From positions 1-64,000 of the forward strand of contig JACRJX010000038.1 of the NCBI GenBank assembly GCA_016235595.1: a stretch of 64,000 bases of DNA, read 5' to 3'. This stretch comes from Verrucomicrobiota bacterium (GTDB lineage Bacteria; Verrucomicrobiota; Verrucomicrobiia; CAIQCK01). The translations under genes and the position numbers were made by a program. The notes below the pieces were generated by a model, which had not been told where the DNA came from, ran no database searches, and saw only the letters and a list, made by a program, of their open reading frames with translations. Below, one piece after another: positions 34,115 to 43,982 of this stretch (position 1 is the first letter of the stretch; every line of letters begins with the position of its first letter).

Positions 34115-34894
34115 TTATTCGTAGTATTCTGGAGCCTGCTTGATTTCCTTCCATGCTTCGGGATCGTGCCCGGGAATAATGGTCACGCCCTGAGTATCCT
34201 GTAGAAACTTCATGCGCTGGACTGTGCGCACGGTTTCGGAGGCATTCCACATCAACCCCGGCAAGGTTCCGTTACGCAGGTTCTCCCTCGTGTAGCAGGA
34301 ATCGGCCGCGAAGAACATCGGGCCGAATTTCGCCAGGTTTACGAGAACCGATTGGTGCCCCGGGGTGTGGCCTGGGGTGAAATAAACCTGAATAGTGCCA
34401 TCATTAAACAGGTCGAACTTATCGTCAGCGCGGCCGTTGAGGATGAACCAATCGACGTCCTTGTCGAAATCCTTTCGGATATACGCCGCCTTCATATAGG
34501 GGTCTGGGACGTAGGCAAAATTCAGTTCATCACGTTGGACAAGATAACGGGCATTGGGGAAGTGCCCCACGCATCCGGCATGGTCAAGATGCAGATGGGA
34601 CAAGATGACGTATTTAATATCTGCTGCCTGGCATCCGACCTTCTTGATTGCGTTCACACACCACTGGTCTTCGGTCATGATCGGATCGTAAGCTTTTACG
34701 ACGTCACCCCAATGGGCTTCCTTTTCATGGACCGTTTCAAAAGCGTTACCGGTATCGAACAGGACTTTGCCCTTTGGGTGATCGATCAGGAAAAATGGAA
34801 CCGGAACGTCAAAGGCCTCTCCGACCCCCTGGTTGAGCGTGAAATATTGTTTCTGGCTCTTCAGAATGCCGGCTTCGAAACAATAAACCTTCAT
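34115..34894 (-). CDS. Metallo-beta-lactamase-fold lactonase (AHL lactonase family)
   Basis: 259 residues, cytoplasmic, no signal peptide. The dinuclear zinc motif SHLHLDHAG gives H100, H102, D104, H105; PGHTPGH, AADSC and PGHDPEAW supply the remaining ligands, the pattern of AiiA/AhlD N-acyl-homoserine lactonases. In this locus a sugar-lactone substrate is as likely as a quorum signal: it follows a polyol dehydrogenase gene after 61 bases and precedes a GH28-like gene. No luxI/luxR genes are present. Confidence 0.85.
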   Translation of the reverse strand: MKVYCFEAGILKSQKQYFTLNQGVGEAFDVPVPFFLIDHPKGKVLFDTGNAFETVHEKEAHWGDVVKAYDPIMTEDQWCVNAIKKVGCQAADIKYVILSHLHLDHAGCVGHFPNARYLVQRDELNFAYVPDPYMKAAYIRKDFDKDVDWFILNGRADDKFDLFNDGTIQVYFTPGHTPGHQSVLVNLAKFGPMFFAADSCYTRENLRNGTLPGLMWNASETVRTVQRMKFLQDTQGVTIIPGHDPEAWKEIKQAPEYYE

Positions 34895-34955
34895 GGATGG
34901 AGCCGCCTTGGGTTCGGCAACAAGTCTAAACGGCGATTGAAAAGTGCAGCGAGGG

Positions 34956-36044
34956 TCATGTCGCTCTGGACTTGCCGTAACTGTCGGCCATGAGCATGGC
35001 GGAGAGGACTTTTTCCGGGGTGATGACGCCGGCTTCGTGATGGATGCCCTCAGTCGGAGCGCAGGCTTTTTCAGCCACTTTCTTCATTCGGTTCCGCTCC
35101 GGGTTCTTGATGCCGATATCGGCCAACGTGGTGGGCAAACCGACCTTCTCACAGAACCCGTACACCTCATCGATTTCCTTCGGTGAAGCATCGGTGAGGA
35201 ACAGACCGGACAATGCGCCAAAGGCCACCTTTTCTCCGTGGTAGAAGGCATGTGTCTCATCCAAGGCTGTCAGGCCGTTGTGAATGGAGTGGGCCGATGC
35301 CAATCCCGAACTCTCAAACCCGATCCCGCTCAGGAGGATATTGGCTTCGATGATATGGTCCAGCGCCGGCGTCACCAGTTGTTTCTCACACGCAATCTTT
35401 GCGGCGACGCCGTAAGCCAGCAACGTGTCATAGCAGAGTCTGGCGATATGGACCGCAGTCAAGGTGCCGAGCCCGCCACATTCATTGCGGGACTGTGTGT
35501 TCTTGCAGGACCGTCCTTCGAACCAAGTGGACAAGGCATCGCCCATTCCCGCCACAAGAAAACGGCTGGGTGCGTGGGCAATAATGTGGGTATCCACCAG
35601 CACGACCTGCGGATTCAATTTTTGGTAGGCGACGGACTGAAACACTCCGCCATCGGAATAAATCACGGCGCACCCGCTGCACGGGGCGTCGGTGGAAGCA
35701 ATCGTCGGGACAACGATAACCGGAATCCCAATCCGGTCCGCGGTGATTTTGGCCGTATCAATCGTTTTTCCACCGCCCATGCCGATGATAACGTCCACCT
35801 TCTCACGAGAGACGAGTTTCGTCAGACGGCCCAATTCCTTCTCGCAGCATTCTCCATTGAAACGGTCGGTCAGGATTGGGTTCTCCTTCCACGCTTTCGT
35901 GTACTGAGGGAGTATTTTTTCCATGCCCGAGGGAGAAGCCAGAATCAACCCCTTCCGTCCTAACAAACTGATCAATTGCGGCAGTTCGCTCAGAGCGCCT
36001 TCGCCCTGGATGTATTTCCCTGGAAAAACGGCTTTTAGAAACAT
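34956..36044 (-). CDS. gldA: Glycerol dehydrogenase-family iron/zinc alcohol dehydrogenase
   Basis: 362 residues from ATG 36044 (AGAGGA ribosome-binding site; a longer frame upstream is unlike the family). NAD-binding IIGMGGGKTIDTAK; metal ligands Asp in GMGDALSTWFE, His in ASAHSIHNGL and His in FYHGEKVAFG, all as in GldA. Oxidises glycerol or another polyol to the 2-keto compound, or reduces in reverse. Located between the DUF6807 and lactonase genes of a polysaccharide locus, so the real substrate may be a sugar alcohol or aldose-derived polyol. Symbol by similarity only. Confidence 0.88.
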   Translation of the reverse strand: MFLKAVFPGKYIQGEGALSELPQLISLLGRKGLILASPSGMEKILPQYTKAWKENPILTDRFNGECCEKELGRLTKLVSREKVDVIIGMGGGKTIDTAKITADRIGIPVIVVPTIASTDAPCSGCAVIYSDGGVFQSVAYQKLNPQVVLVDTHIIAHAPSRFLVAGMGDALSTWFEGRSCKNTQSRNECGGLGTLTAVHIARLCYDTLLAYGVAAKIACEKQLVTPALDHIIEANILLSGIGFESSGLASAHSIHNGLTALDETHAFYHGEKVAFGALSGLFLTDASPKEIDEVYGFCEKVGLPTTLADIGIKNPERNRMKKVAEKACAPTEGIHHEAGVITPEKVLSAMLMADSYGKSRAT

Positions 36045-36177
36045 TTTACATTCCTCTGTTCTATTGTTTGCGGGTCGTCTCGTCTTGAGCCTGTTCAGCA
36101 CGTGCAGACGGTGGTTAAAAAGCGCAACACCGATGTTCGCTTGATACTGCAACCATCTGAGGGCGTCAAGGACAAGG

Positions 36178-37419
36178 CTAGCAGGAAGTGACCTTCATGG
36201 GTGAAGCGTAGCTCTGATAGCGTGCGTCCATTTGAGCGTCCTTCGCGTTTCCATCATGAATGCACACCCGGAATTTCAAATGGAAACGATCCTGGGGAAG
36301 CTTGTCAGGTGAGTGATGCACCACGGTCATCTGGGGAGCCACAGCGACTTCCCCCCACATGCCGGGGTATTCCGGATTCTGCGGATGATCAAACAGGCAT
36401 ATCCCGTTGATGCCCTTGCCAACCTTCCCAGCGCAGTCCACCCACTTGGCACGCTTGCGTTGGACCTCCTGCCGCCCGATCTTGCCTTCTGAATTCTCAA
36501 CATGGCCTTCCTTGGGAATGTTCATGGATGGCGCAAGCCGTGCCACCAGCATGAATGGCTTCTTCCCAACATCCAGGGGTTTCGTGGTTTCAAATGACAG
36601 GTCCAGAAACCGCGCGCCATTGTCGGCAAACCAAATCCGAGACACCCTCTTCTCATCCAGAATTTTATCCCCGTTGCCTTTCACGTAGATGATCTCTTCC
36701 ACAAACTCCGCATAAACGGGACCCTCCGTCAGACGGACAAACCGCTGATGCAGCATCTTGCCACACGGTCCATAGGGTGGCTCATCCCAGTCCGACCAGA
36801 TGTTGGCAGAACCACCTTCACCATGCCCCCCATAGGCCAGATATAAGCCCGTGTGATGCGGATGATCTCCTCCCCCTGCCCCACGAACGACAGACCCAGC
36901 CGACCCATTCACGGGCCAGAAATAGGGTTTCCAGACTCCCAAAAAGTTGTATCGAGCAAACAGCGCGTCATCCACACTGATCATCAGGTGCGCCGGTTTC
37001 TGTTCTATGCGATAGCGTTTGGACTGTGCGGGCGCTTCGCTGCTGCAACAAATTCCATACTGCGCCGATTCCCCTTTCCGCAAATGACCCGTCTGCCACG
37101 ACAGTTGGCGGGTCTCCGGCTCAAACTGGCAGGGGACATCCGAAACGACTTCGCCGCGCTCATTCAACCGGGACAGTGCCAACCTGGATGTGCCTGCCTG
37201 CCAGTTGCTGAACCGCGCTTTTGGATCCACGGGAAAGGAGACAAGTTCGTTCAGCCGATCCACAGGACCCGCGTCAACACGAACGACAATGCTGTTCTTG
37301 CTCTTCGACCCTTCAGACGATTGCGCTTGTGCGGCTGTGAGTACGGAAGCGCCTGCCGCGACAATGAAATCGCGGCGGGAAAGCTGATGGGCATGCCGGG
37401 TTGTTTTGTTAGTGGTCAT
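36178..37419 (-). CDS. Tat-exported DUF6807 (PmoA-like) family protein
   Basis: 413 residues. The Tat signal HQLSRRDFIVAAGASV precedes a beta-rich protein with GGGDHPHHTGLYLAYG, WSDWDEPPYGPCG and FVEEIIYVKG, which match the DUF6807 family common in Planctomycetes, Verrucomicrobia and Bacteroidetes. Function is not established; the His-rich DHPHH segment may bind a metal or form an active site. ATG 37419 has AGGAGA upstream. It sits beside the heparinase-like lyase in the locus and is presumably periplasmic. Confidence 0.8.
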   Translation of the reverse strand: MTTNKTTRHAHQLSRRDFIVAAGASVLTAAQAQSSEGSKSKNSIVVRVDAGPVDRLNELVSFPVDPKARFSNWQAGTSRLALSRLNERGEVVSDVPCQFEPETRQLSWQTGHLRKGESAQYGICCSSEAPAQSKRYRIEQKPAHLMISVDDALFARYNFLGVWKPYFWPVNGSAGSVVRGAGGGDHPHHTGLYLAYGGHGEGGSANIWSDWDEPPYGPCGKMLHQRFVRLTEGPVYAEFVEEIIYVKGNGDKILDEKRVSRIWFADNGARFLDLSFETTKPLDVGKKPFMLVARLAPSMNIPKEGHVENSEGKIGRQEVQRKRAKWVDCAGKVGKGINGICLFDHPQNPEYPGMWGEVAVAPQMTVVHHSPDKLPQDRFHLKFRVCIHDGNAKDAQMDARYQSYASPMKVTSC

Positions 37420-37506
37420 GATTGTTCTCCTGTTGACGTTCATCAAGGGCACCTCGCTGTGCCCGCTGGAAAAAATGTGCGCTCACGAGATTCTGGTTGT
37501 GCGGCA

Positions 37507-40326
37507 TCACTTCGCCGAAGAGGCTGCCGGTGTCTGCGCGCTGGCAGGCGCGGCTAAAGCAGGCATGCAGTCTGGCGCAGCCTGAAACTCAGGCGCGCCG
37601 GGCATCGCCTCTGGCTGGACCGTGTATTTGCCGCCGGGCACAACGAAGAATGAGGTATTCTTCCCGGCTTCAACTGTGGCGTTGAACTGCACCTTGCCGT
37701 CCTGACTGCGGATGCTCCAGTTGCCTGCCGCCAAACCCGCAAGCAACAGTTGGCGATCCCGGCCTGATGGAACATTCACCTGAAATGACTGCTCGAGAGG
37801 TTTGCCGGTCCTGCTTAAGACAACCACTCGGTCAGCGAGCGTCACTGTAAACAACACCGGAGTCTCGACCAGTTTTGCGGGTAGTTCCGGCACGGAATCA
37901 TCGGCCATTTGCATGACGGTCAAGAAGACATCGTTGGGCTGCCCCTTGCTGGGTGAGAACATGACCCGGTGACCGTTGCTTTCCGGCCTCTCGGCATCGG
38001 GTGGCCTGAACATCTGCCCGAACACACTGTTGGCATCTTTGCCGCTCAGTATTTCCATCTGCCGTTCATCGGGTTTCGGACGCAGCATCCGAACGCTGAC
38101 TTTGCCGCTCAGCCCAAGATCGTGATTTCTCAAAATCACTCCATCGGCGGTCTTCTCCGGTGGGTTCAGTGTATTGACCTGCCAATACTTCTTAAACTCC
38201 GGTTTGGCAGTCGTCATGTTGTCCAACACGATGAGTGCCGCCGGGGTTCGTTCGTTGTTGAGGTTGAGGAAACAGAAGGTCCTCACATAGTCCTGAATCT
38301 TGCTGCTATAGGCTGACTTCAGGTCCACGGAGAAGTAGCTGAAGAACGGCCGTTGTTTCACCGGCCCGAAGCTTGCCGACACCACCTTGCCGTTGGCGAA
38401 CATCGGGTCCTTGATCGTCTGTTCCGGGGTTGTAGGGCAGGACCGGACGTTACGGGTGCCGCCGTCATTGGAAGGAATGTTGAATTTCTCATCCGGATCA
38501 ACCGCCAGCATCATACTGTGCGAGATCGAGCGTTTGTTGAAGTTGGCATCGTATGGCGTGCCATAGAAGTGATACTGACCCAGGTCTCCAGCCTGCAACC
38601 CCCGGTAATAAATCTGGAAGCTGCCGGCATCGGAATGCTGATGATTGCCGAAATGATAGCCGCCGCCCTTCATCTCGACCACCACGTCAGAGATGTTCGT
38701 GCCGAGGTTCCAGCCAGTCCGGGCGATCATCGATCCCAGAATCGGGCCGAAGTCGATAGTCAGCGGCAGCGAAGCGAGACTCTTCTCGACCTTCAGATCA
38801 GGATCGTTCAGGAGCAAAAGCAGGATCGAATCGCCGGACAGCCCCCCCTGACGTTCGAAGTCGCCCTTGATCATCGGATCGTTGTTGTGGGCGTAGATAA
38901 ACAACGGTGTGAGGCCGAGGTTCGCATACCTGCCATCGGAGAACCCGTCCCCATCACGGAGCATTTGTCCGTTGGGAAGACGCATATACAGCCAGAACTT
39001 GTAAACGCCTGCGATATTGTCGTCGAAAACCGGTTTCCCTGTCATGCGGCGAAAGAGCCAGGCGGCGTGCAAGTCCCAGGAGAAACGATGAGGACCGTAG
39101 CTGATCCCTTGGTTGTGGCGGGGCGACTGGTACTCAAACTTCCGCATGGGCACCAGTTCTTCCAGTATCCGATATGAGCAGTAGCGGTAAGGCACCGGGT
39201 CCTCGTCATAGAGCGCGATGGCCATGCAAAACAGATCACGATTGATCTGCGCTTCATTGCCATGGCCATTGACGATTGTCTGACGGAAAGGCGGCCAACC
39301 AGTCTCCATATCATCGGCAAGCCGCATCAGGTTTTTGCGGATGTCGTCCCTGTCCTCCGGTGTCATGACGTCGTAGCACCAGTCATAGACCAGCGCGCCC
39401 GTGTAGATCGCCCGGCCGATCTCACGCGTGATGTCGAGGAGGTTGTCGAACGTGACCGCCGAAAGATATTTGCGAACCAGCCCCACCGCTTCAGAACCGC
39501 GCGTCTTGTCCCCGTTCATGAGGTGGACGAAAGCCTTGGCCACGGCAGCCTGTTCCAATGCGGAGTTGTAACCGATTTCCGTGTCCGGCTTGACCGTGAA
39601 CGGGAAAGGCTTCGCGGCGTGTTTCCGGACTCGTGCCCAGAGCGGGGCATTCTCACCCTTATCGAGGTTGGCACGGACTTTCGGCAACGACTCTTCATTA
39701 ACCCAGATGCGCGGCCGGGATTTTGGCGGCACCACCGGCGGCCGATAATCAGCCACGGCGGCCGGCACTTTCGGCGGAGAGTACGGAGCGATCTGCACGT
39801 AATCGAGGCGCACTCCCTCCGGAAGCCATATCCGCACGTCCTGCTCCTGACCGTTGAAATCGAACTTGCCGAGAGCCTGAGCGCAGCTTCCGGGTGAACT
39901 CCACGGAACGAAAACCACGCGCTGGGTTGGGCGGCTACCATCGACAGAAACCATCAGACGCAACGAAGCCTTCTTGCTCGCCGCTTTCTGCATTTTCTCA
40001 GTCCCTTGGGCGTCGACGGCGGCGTGCGTGCGTATCCAATATCGTCCAGCTTGCGGAGTTCTTGCTTTGAAAACCAGATCGGGTTTGTTGTCCGGAGAAC
40101 CCACATTGGTTGTCAGGTTATTCTTGAGCGCAACACCCCGCTTGCTGGGAAAGGTGTCCTGATCAACGACTTCCACCCGGTCACAATTCAGTTGTGCCGC
40201 TTCGGCTTCCAGTGTGATTGAACTGCCGGACGCAGAGGTTTTTTTTATCTTCGGAGCCGCGACTGTCTCCAAGCACCAGGCCCACGTGAACACCAGAACC
40301 ATTGCACCGTATGTTCTTATCTTCAT
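37507..40326 (-). CDS. Secreted heparinase II/III-like polysaccharide lyase
   Basis: 939 residues from ATG 40326. Signal peptide, then a carbohydrate-binding-like beta-sandwich (about 25-170, ITLEAEAAQLNCDRVEV), an alpha/alpha-toroid with the conserved Asn-His-Gly region (IVNGHGNEAQINRDL), and a heparinase II/III-type beta domain with HFGNHQHSDAGSFQIYYRG, where a His is the likely metal or catalytic residue. Such enzymes cleave uronic-acid-containing glycans (heparan, alginate, ulvan-like) by beta-elimination. The mannonate dehydratase homologue in the same locus fits a uronate substrate. Confidence 0.82.
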   Translation of the reverse strand: MKIRTYGAMVLVFTWAWCLETVAAPKIKKTSASGSSITLEAEAAQLNCDRVEVVDQDTFPSKRGVALKNNLTTNVGSPDNKPDLVFKARTPQAGRYWIRTHAAVDAQGTEKMQKAASKKASLRLMVSVDGSRPTQRVVFVPWSSPGSCAQALGKFDFNGQEQDVRIWLPEGVRLDYVQIAPYSPPKVPAAVADYRPPVVPPKSRPRIWVNEESLPKVRANLDKGENAPLWARVRKHAAKPFPFTVKPDTEIGYNSALEQAAVAKAFVHLMNGDKTRGSEAVGLVRKYLSAVTFDNLLDITREIGRAIYTGALVYDWCYDVMTPEDRDDIRKNLMRLADDMETGWPPFRQTIVNGHGNEAQINRDLFCMAIALYDEDPVPYRYCSYRILEELVPMRKFEYQSPRHNQGISYGPHRFSWDLHAAWLFRRMTGKPVFDDNIAGVYKFWLYMRLPNGQMLRDGDGFSDGRYANLGLTPLFIYAHNNDPMIKGDFERQGGLSGDSILLLLLNDPDLKVEKSLASLPLTIDFGPILGSMIARTGWNLGTNISDVVVEMKGGGYHFGNHQHSDAGSFQIYYRGLQAGDLGQYHFYGTPYDANFNKRSISHSMMLAVDPDEKFNIPSNDGGTRNVRSCPTTPEQTIKDPMFANGKVVSASFGPVKQRPFFSYFSVDLKSAYSSKIQDYVRTFCFLNLNNERTPAALIVLDNMTTAKPEFKKYWQVNTLNPPEKTADGVILRNHDLGLSGKVSVRMLRPKPDERQMEILSGKDANSVFGQMFRPPDAERPESNGHRVMFSPSKGQPNDVFLTVMQMADDSVPELPAKLVETPVLFTVTLADRVVVLSRTGKPLEQSFQVNVPSGRDRQLLLAGLAAGNWSIRSQDGKVQFNATVEAGKNTSFFVVPGGKYTVQPEAMPGAPEFQAAPDCMPALAAPASAQTPAASSAK

Positions 40327-40516
40327 GATAGCTGACAAGGTATTGTGCCGCCGTCCTTGATGGAAAGAAGGTGCGCACAACCGGCATGACATTGTGGCGT
40401 TGTCTGCCTGCACTTCCATTCCTGGTTTCTGCAAACACGCAGAGACTACGCCCGTGTGTAAGCCGGTCAATGTTAAACGCCAGCCCTCGCGAACTCGCGT
40501 TTCTGCCGGGGCCGCT

Positions 40517-42832
40517 TCACTCGACAACGACTTCTGAGACAAAAGCCCAACCTGCAGGAGTCAGGTCAAACTCGACGAAACGTGCCGTCGCGCCATGACA
40601 GTCTGCCGTGACTGGCAGGCAGACGTTGTGGTCTCTTTTTTGCGGCGCGGGAAGCTGGATAGGAATCGGCTGACTCCAATTCTCCTTGTCGGCGGACAGC
40701 CGGACCACTGCGGCTTTCGGCATCATAATGCCTCCGTTGCCGCCATCGACAACGTAACAGGTTGCCCGACGAACCTGAGTCGGCTCACTCAAATCCACGA
40801 CGATTCGCAGTTTCCGTCCGCTTCCTGACATGCCTACGTTGTGCTTGTTGTCGGGGCTGACGAAGCCGTCGGTCAGCATGACTCCATCGTCCTTGTATCG
40901 CTGAGCTTCCGATCCGTCGCCGGGATCCATTTGCGAAGAAAGCGAATACGTGAATTCTGCGTTGGGCAGAACCTGGCCGTTACGCAACAGCTGAATCTCC
41001 GAAAGAAACAGCCAGGCGGAATGCTCGAACATCAAGGTCATGCTGCGCGCATGCCCCGGCCGGTTAAGACGCAGACCTGTGGTTTTTGTTTCGGGATTGT
41101 ACCGGAAATCGCCGCGCGCATCGTATCCTTCCGGGGGTGCGCCGAAGCCGGAATCACGCTGTTCGCCCTGTCCGTTGGAGTAAATCGCTGAAACCGCGCT
41201 TGGCAGATGAATAGCCGCGCCCGGCTGATCCAGCAAATGAACACGGACTTCGTCAAACTCAATGGTCTCGCCGAAATCCAGCGCAACGCTCGTTCGTGCA
41301 CCGTGCGAAAATCCGACGTACTTGCCCCAGCCGCCGGACGTTATTCCGTCCAACAGCTTTCGCCCGGTCTCATCCGGATACTTCGGCGCGCTGGAGCGTT
41401 TCGACGTGGTGTAGGATTTCCGATAGCTCTTGGACAGGATTTTCGCCGGCGCACACAAATCCGGCTCGATGCCCGTGATCTTCCCAACGCGCCGGCCGGA
41501 CGCGGGAGTCATCTTGATCCTCAGTTCTCGAACGGTCCCGCCTGGCAGTTCCACAGTGATGTTCTGGTTCTCGCGCTTGCTGGAATCGAACGCGCTTCGT
41601 CTCGCCCATGCCTCTGGCTTCCAAGCATCGTTCTTGCTCAAGCGGGATTCGACGGCAACCAGTCCGGCAAAGAAATTGTCCGCGGATTCTTTGAGAAAAA
41701 TATCGACCAGTTGAACCGGCGCAGGACTGTTCAGCGTGTATGTGATTTCCGCCGACCCGTCGCGGGAATTTTTTCTCGTCCATTTTCCCAACGCGGGCAA
41801 CCGAATCGGTTTCCCGGCAAGGTAGTCCATCCAAAGAGCGTAGAGTGCCTGCTCTGCCGGGTCTTTGCTTCGCGCCCAGTAGAAGTCCTCGCCGAAATAC
41901 GTTGCGCTGGGCGCCTTTTGGAATCCCGTTTGAGTGCCCGTCTCCAGGGTTTGTTCAAAGATTCTGCGCCAGTTTGCTCCCGGCGGTGGATTGATCTCCA
42001 ATTCAATCCCCATCCGGTTGTTTCGCGCGTATTCCGCTGCGTTGACCAACCGATTCCGTCGCGCGCCGGCTCCGTTCGGATGTATCCCAAACGTCCAGTT
42101 GCTTTGCATGATGACCACATCGAATCCCAATTCGTCGTAACAATGCTCACAACCGGAAGCCATATAGTACGGAATCCAAAACGCCTTGGCCCCATGTCGA
42201 TGGATCGCCTGACAATACTGTTTGGCAATTCCCGTATCCTTTGCGCCCAGTCCTTCGCGCATCATGTAGAAGCCCCAAAGCTCCAGCTCAGGATACTTCT
42301 TCATCTGTTCGATGACGGAACCCATATACCAGCCCAGGACCTTTTCACGCCCTTCGACGGTCGAGAGATCTTCCGTCTTGCCGTCACCATCCACATCTCC
42401 AAAATCGCGCAGGCCGGGATTCAGCCAGGGAATCGCGAACATGAGTTTCGTCTTCCCCTTCGGCAGGAATCCGTCCTTGCGCAATTGGCCCGCCGCTGTA
42501 TTCAACGCCGGGACGTTGATATCCTGCCCGAAATACGCGTCGAGAATGAACGTCCAGTCTTTCTTGTCCGTCGGATCCACTTCCGTTCGGCGTCCGCTGT
42601 TCGGCAGTGTGAAGACGAGAAACAGGAACGAATCGTATCCGCGTTGCGCGGTGGGTTTGTCGTGTTGATACTTGACCAGAATCGGCTTGAAGTAATCAAC
42701 GTCGGCTCGCTTGTTATAATAAATGAGCGCGCAATTGCGAAAGCCTGCCTCTTCGACAGACAGATATTCTCCCTGCGCAACGGTTGCCGCGAGGAAGAAC
42801 GCCAGCAAACAAGAACGAAGGTTCAATTTCAT
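40517..42832 (-). CDS. Secreted DUF4855 family protein
   Basis: 771 residues from ATG 42832. Signal peptide (MKLNLRSCLLAFFLAATVAQG), then a DUF4855-like TIM-barrel domain (about 20-350) that begins CALIYYNKRADVDYFKP and includes WGFYMMREGL and EINPPPGANW. The C-terminal part (about 360-771) has two discoidin-like or GH-associated beta-sandwich segments (DEVRVHLLDQPGA; TQVRRATCYVVDGG). DUF4855 is a predicted glycoside hydrolase-like family of unproven activity. The gene lies 31 bases after the mannonate dehydratase homologue and 190 before the lyase. Confidence 0.78.
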   Translation of the reverse strand: MKLNLRSCLLAFFLAATVAQGEYLSVEEAGFRNCALIYYNKRADVDYFKPILVKYQHDKPTAQRGYDSFLFLVFTLPNSGRRTEVDPTDKKDWTFILDAYFGQDINVPALNTAAGQLRKDGFLPKGKTKLMFAIPWLNPGLRDFGDVDGDGKTEDLSTVEGREKVLGWYMGSVIEQMKKYPELELWGFYMMREGLGAKDTGIAKQYCQAIHRHGAKAFWIPYYMASGCEHCYDELGFDVVIMQSNWTFGIHPNGAGARRNRLVNAAEYARNNRMGIELEINPPPGANWRRIFEQTLETGTQTGFQKAPSATYFGEDFYWARSKDPAEQALYALWMDYLAGKPIRLPALGKWTRKNSRDGSAEITYTLNSPAPVQLVDIFLKESADNFFAGLVAVESRLSKNDAWKPEAWARRSAFDSSKRENQNITVELPGGTVRELRIKMTPASGRRVGKITGIEPDLCAPAKILSKSYRKSYTTSKRSSAPKYPDETGRKLLDGITSGGWGKYVGFSHGARTSVALDFGETIEFDEVRVHLLDQPGAAIHLPSAVSAIYSNGQGEQRDSGFGAPPEGYDARGDFRYNPETKTTGLRLNRPGHARSMTLMFEHSAWLFLSEIQLLRNGQVLPNAEFTYSLSSQMDPGDGSEAQRYKDDGVMLTDGFVSPDNKHNVGMSGSGRKLRIVVDLSEPTQVRRATCYVVDGGNGGIMMPKAAVVRLSADKENWSQPIPIQLPAPQKRDHNVCLPVTADCHGATARFVEFDLTPAGWAFVSEVVVE

Positions 42833-42863
42833 TTGATTGGATGGGTTAAAAGGGAAGCTCTCG

Positions 42864-43982
42864 CTACGAAGCCGAACTCTCCGTAGCAACCGCCTGAATC
42901 AGGGCCTTGATGTAGCCATAGCCAAATGCGAAGGCTTGCAGACCGCGGGGATCATCCGGATGACTGGGCATGTGGTCGGGCATAATCATGCCGTCGTAGC
43001 CGACATCCCGATAGACCCGCATGGCTTGGGCCATATCCACGTCACCTTCGTCGGGATAAACTTCCTGAAACTTGTCACGCTTGCCCCGGATGTTGCGGAA
43101 GTGAACGTTGAAAATCTTCCCACGGCTCCCGAAGTAACGAATGACGTCGAAAATCTCCCGGCCCGGATCGGCCAGCAATTCCGCAACGGTTCCCTGGCAG
43201 AAGTTCAGGCCGTGGCAGGGGCTTTCCTTGATGGAGATGAAACGTTTCAGCCCTTCCACTGTGCCCAGCACGCGCATATCTCCGCGAAAACCCTCCGGAG
43301 GCACCCCGGGATCGTGAGGATGACACGCCAGCCGGACTTTGTATTCCTCGGCCACAGGAACAACGCGCTTCAGGAAATAGGTGATCCGTTCCCACATTTC
43401 GTCCTTGCCCACGACCCCAGCGATCGTCAAAGGCGGTTCCTGCTTCGCATCGGCCAGCACCCAGGTCGAATAGCGCGAACCGCCGCGACCCGGTGTCGGA
43501 GTTGTCCGAAGCACGTCAAGGAGCGTCAGGTTGTATTTCAACGCGCCAATACCGGCGCGCGCCGCCAGCCGGATCATTTCGCAGATACGGTCAATCTCCC
43601 GATCCCGGTCGGGGCTTTTGCCCAACATGATATTCGGATTCTCAGCACGCGACACGTCAACGCTGCCCATCGGCAACGCCAGCATCGGCAATCGCAGGCC
43701 ATGCGACTCGACGGACTCACGCAACCTCACCAATTCATCGAGTTGCCAGCCGTCCTTGCTGCGTGGCACGGAAGCACAGACATGGCTGACACTGTGTCGT
43801 TTGAAATACTGGAGCATCACATCCGTGACCGGCCCTTGCTGGGTGCCAACCTTCATGAGCGCCGGCTTGGTGCGGACAGGATTCCGGGCGGCTTGCGCAA
43901 CGGCGCCCACGCCGCCCATCCCTGCCGCGATGGCGCCGACTCCTGCTGCTCCTGCGAGGGAGAAAAAGTCTCTTCGTTTCAT
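42864..43982 (-). CDS. Tat-exported mannonate dehydratase (UxuA-like)
   Basis: 372 residues from ATG 43982. The Tat signal MKRRDFFSLAGAAGVGAIAA is followed by a UxuA barrel. The four metal ligands of mannonate dehydratase can be placed: H221 (CHPHDPG), C262 (LNFCQGT), H294 (NVHFRN) and D336 (MPDHM); YPDEGDVDM is also conserved. UxuA dehydrates D-mannonate to 2-keto-3-deoxygluconate and is normally cytoplasmic, so an exported version is odd. First gene of the seven-gene leftward locus; export could allow uronate or aldonate processing in the periplasm, or mark a changed substrate. Confidence 0.82.
   Translation of the reverse strand: MKRRDFFSLAGAAGVGAIAAGMGGVGAVAQAARNPVRTKPALMKVGTQQGPVTDVMLQYFKRHSVSHVCASVPRSKDGWQLDELVRLRESVESHGLRLPMLALPMGSVDVSRAENPNIMLGKSPDRDREIDRICEMIRLAARAGIGALKYNLTLLDVLRTTPTPGRGGSRYSTWVLADAKQEPPLTIAGVVGKDEMWERITYFLKRVVPVAEEYKVRLACHPHDPGVPPEGFRGDMRVLGTVEGLKRFISIKESPCHGLNFCQGTVAELLADPGREIFDVIRYFGSRGKIFNVHFRNIRGKRDKFQEVYPDEGDVDMAQAMRVYRDVGYDGMIMPDHMPSHPDDPRGLQAFAFGYGYIKALIQAVATESSAS

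Noticed and set aside
34115..34894. Quorum-quenching system
   Set aside because: The lactonase fold is right, but no LuxI/LuxR genes or signal genes are present; a sugar-lactone role fits the locus better.
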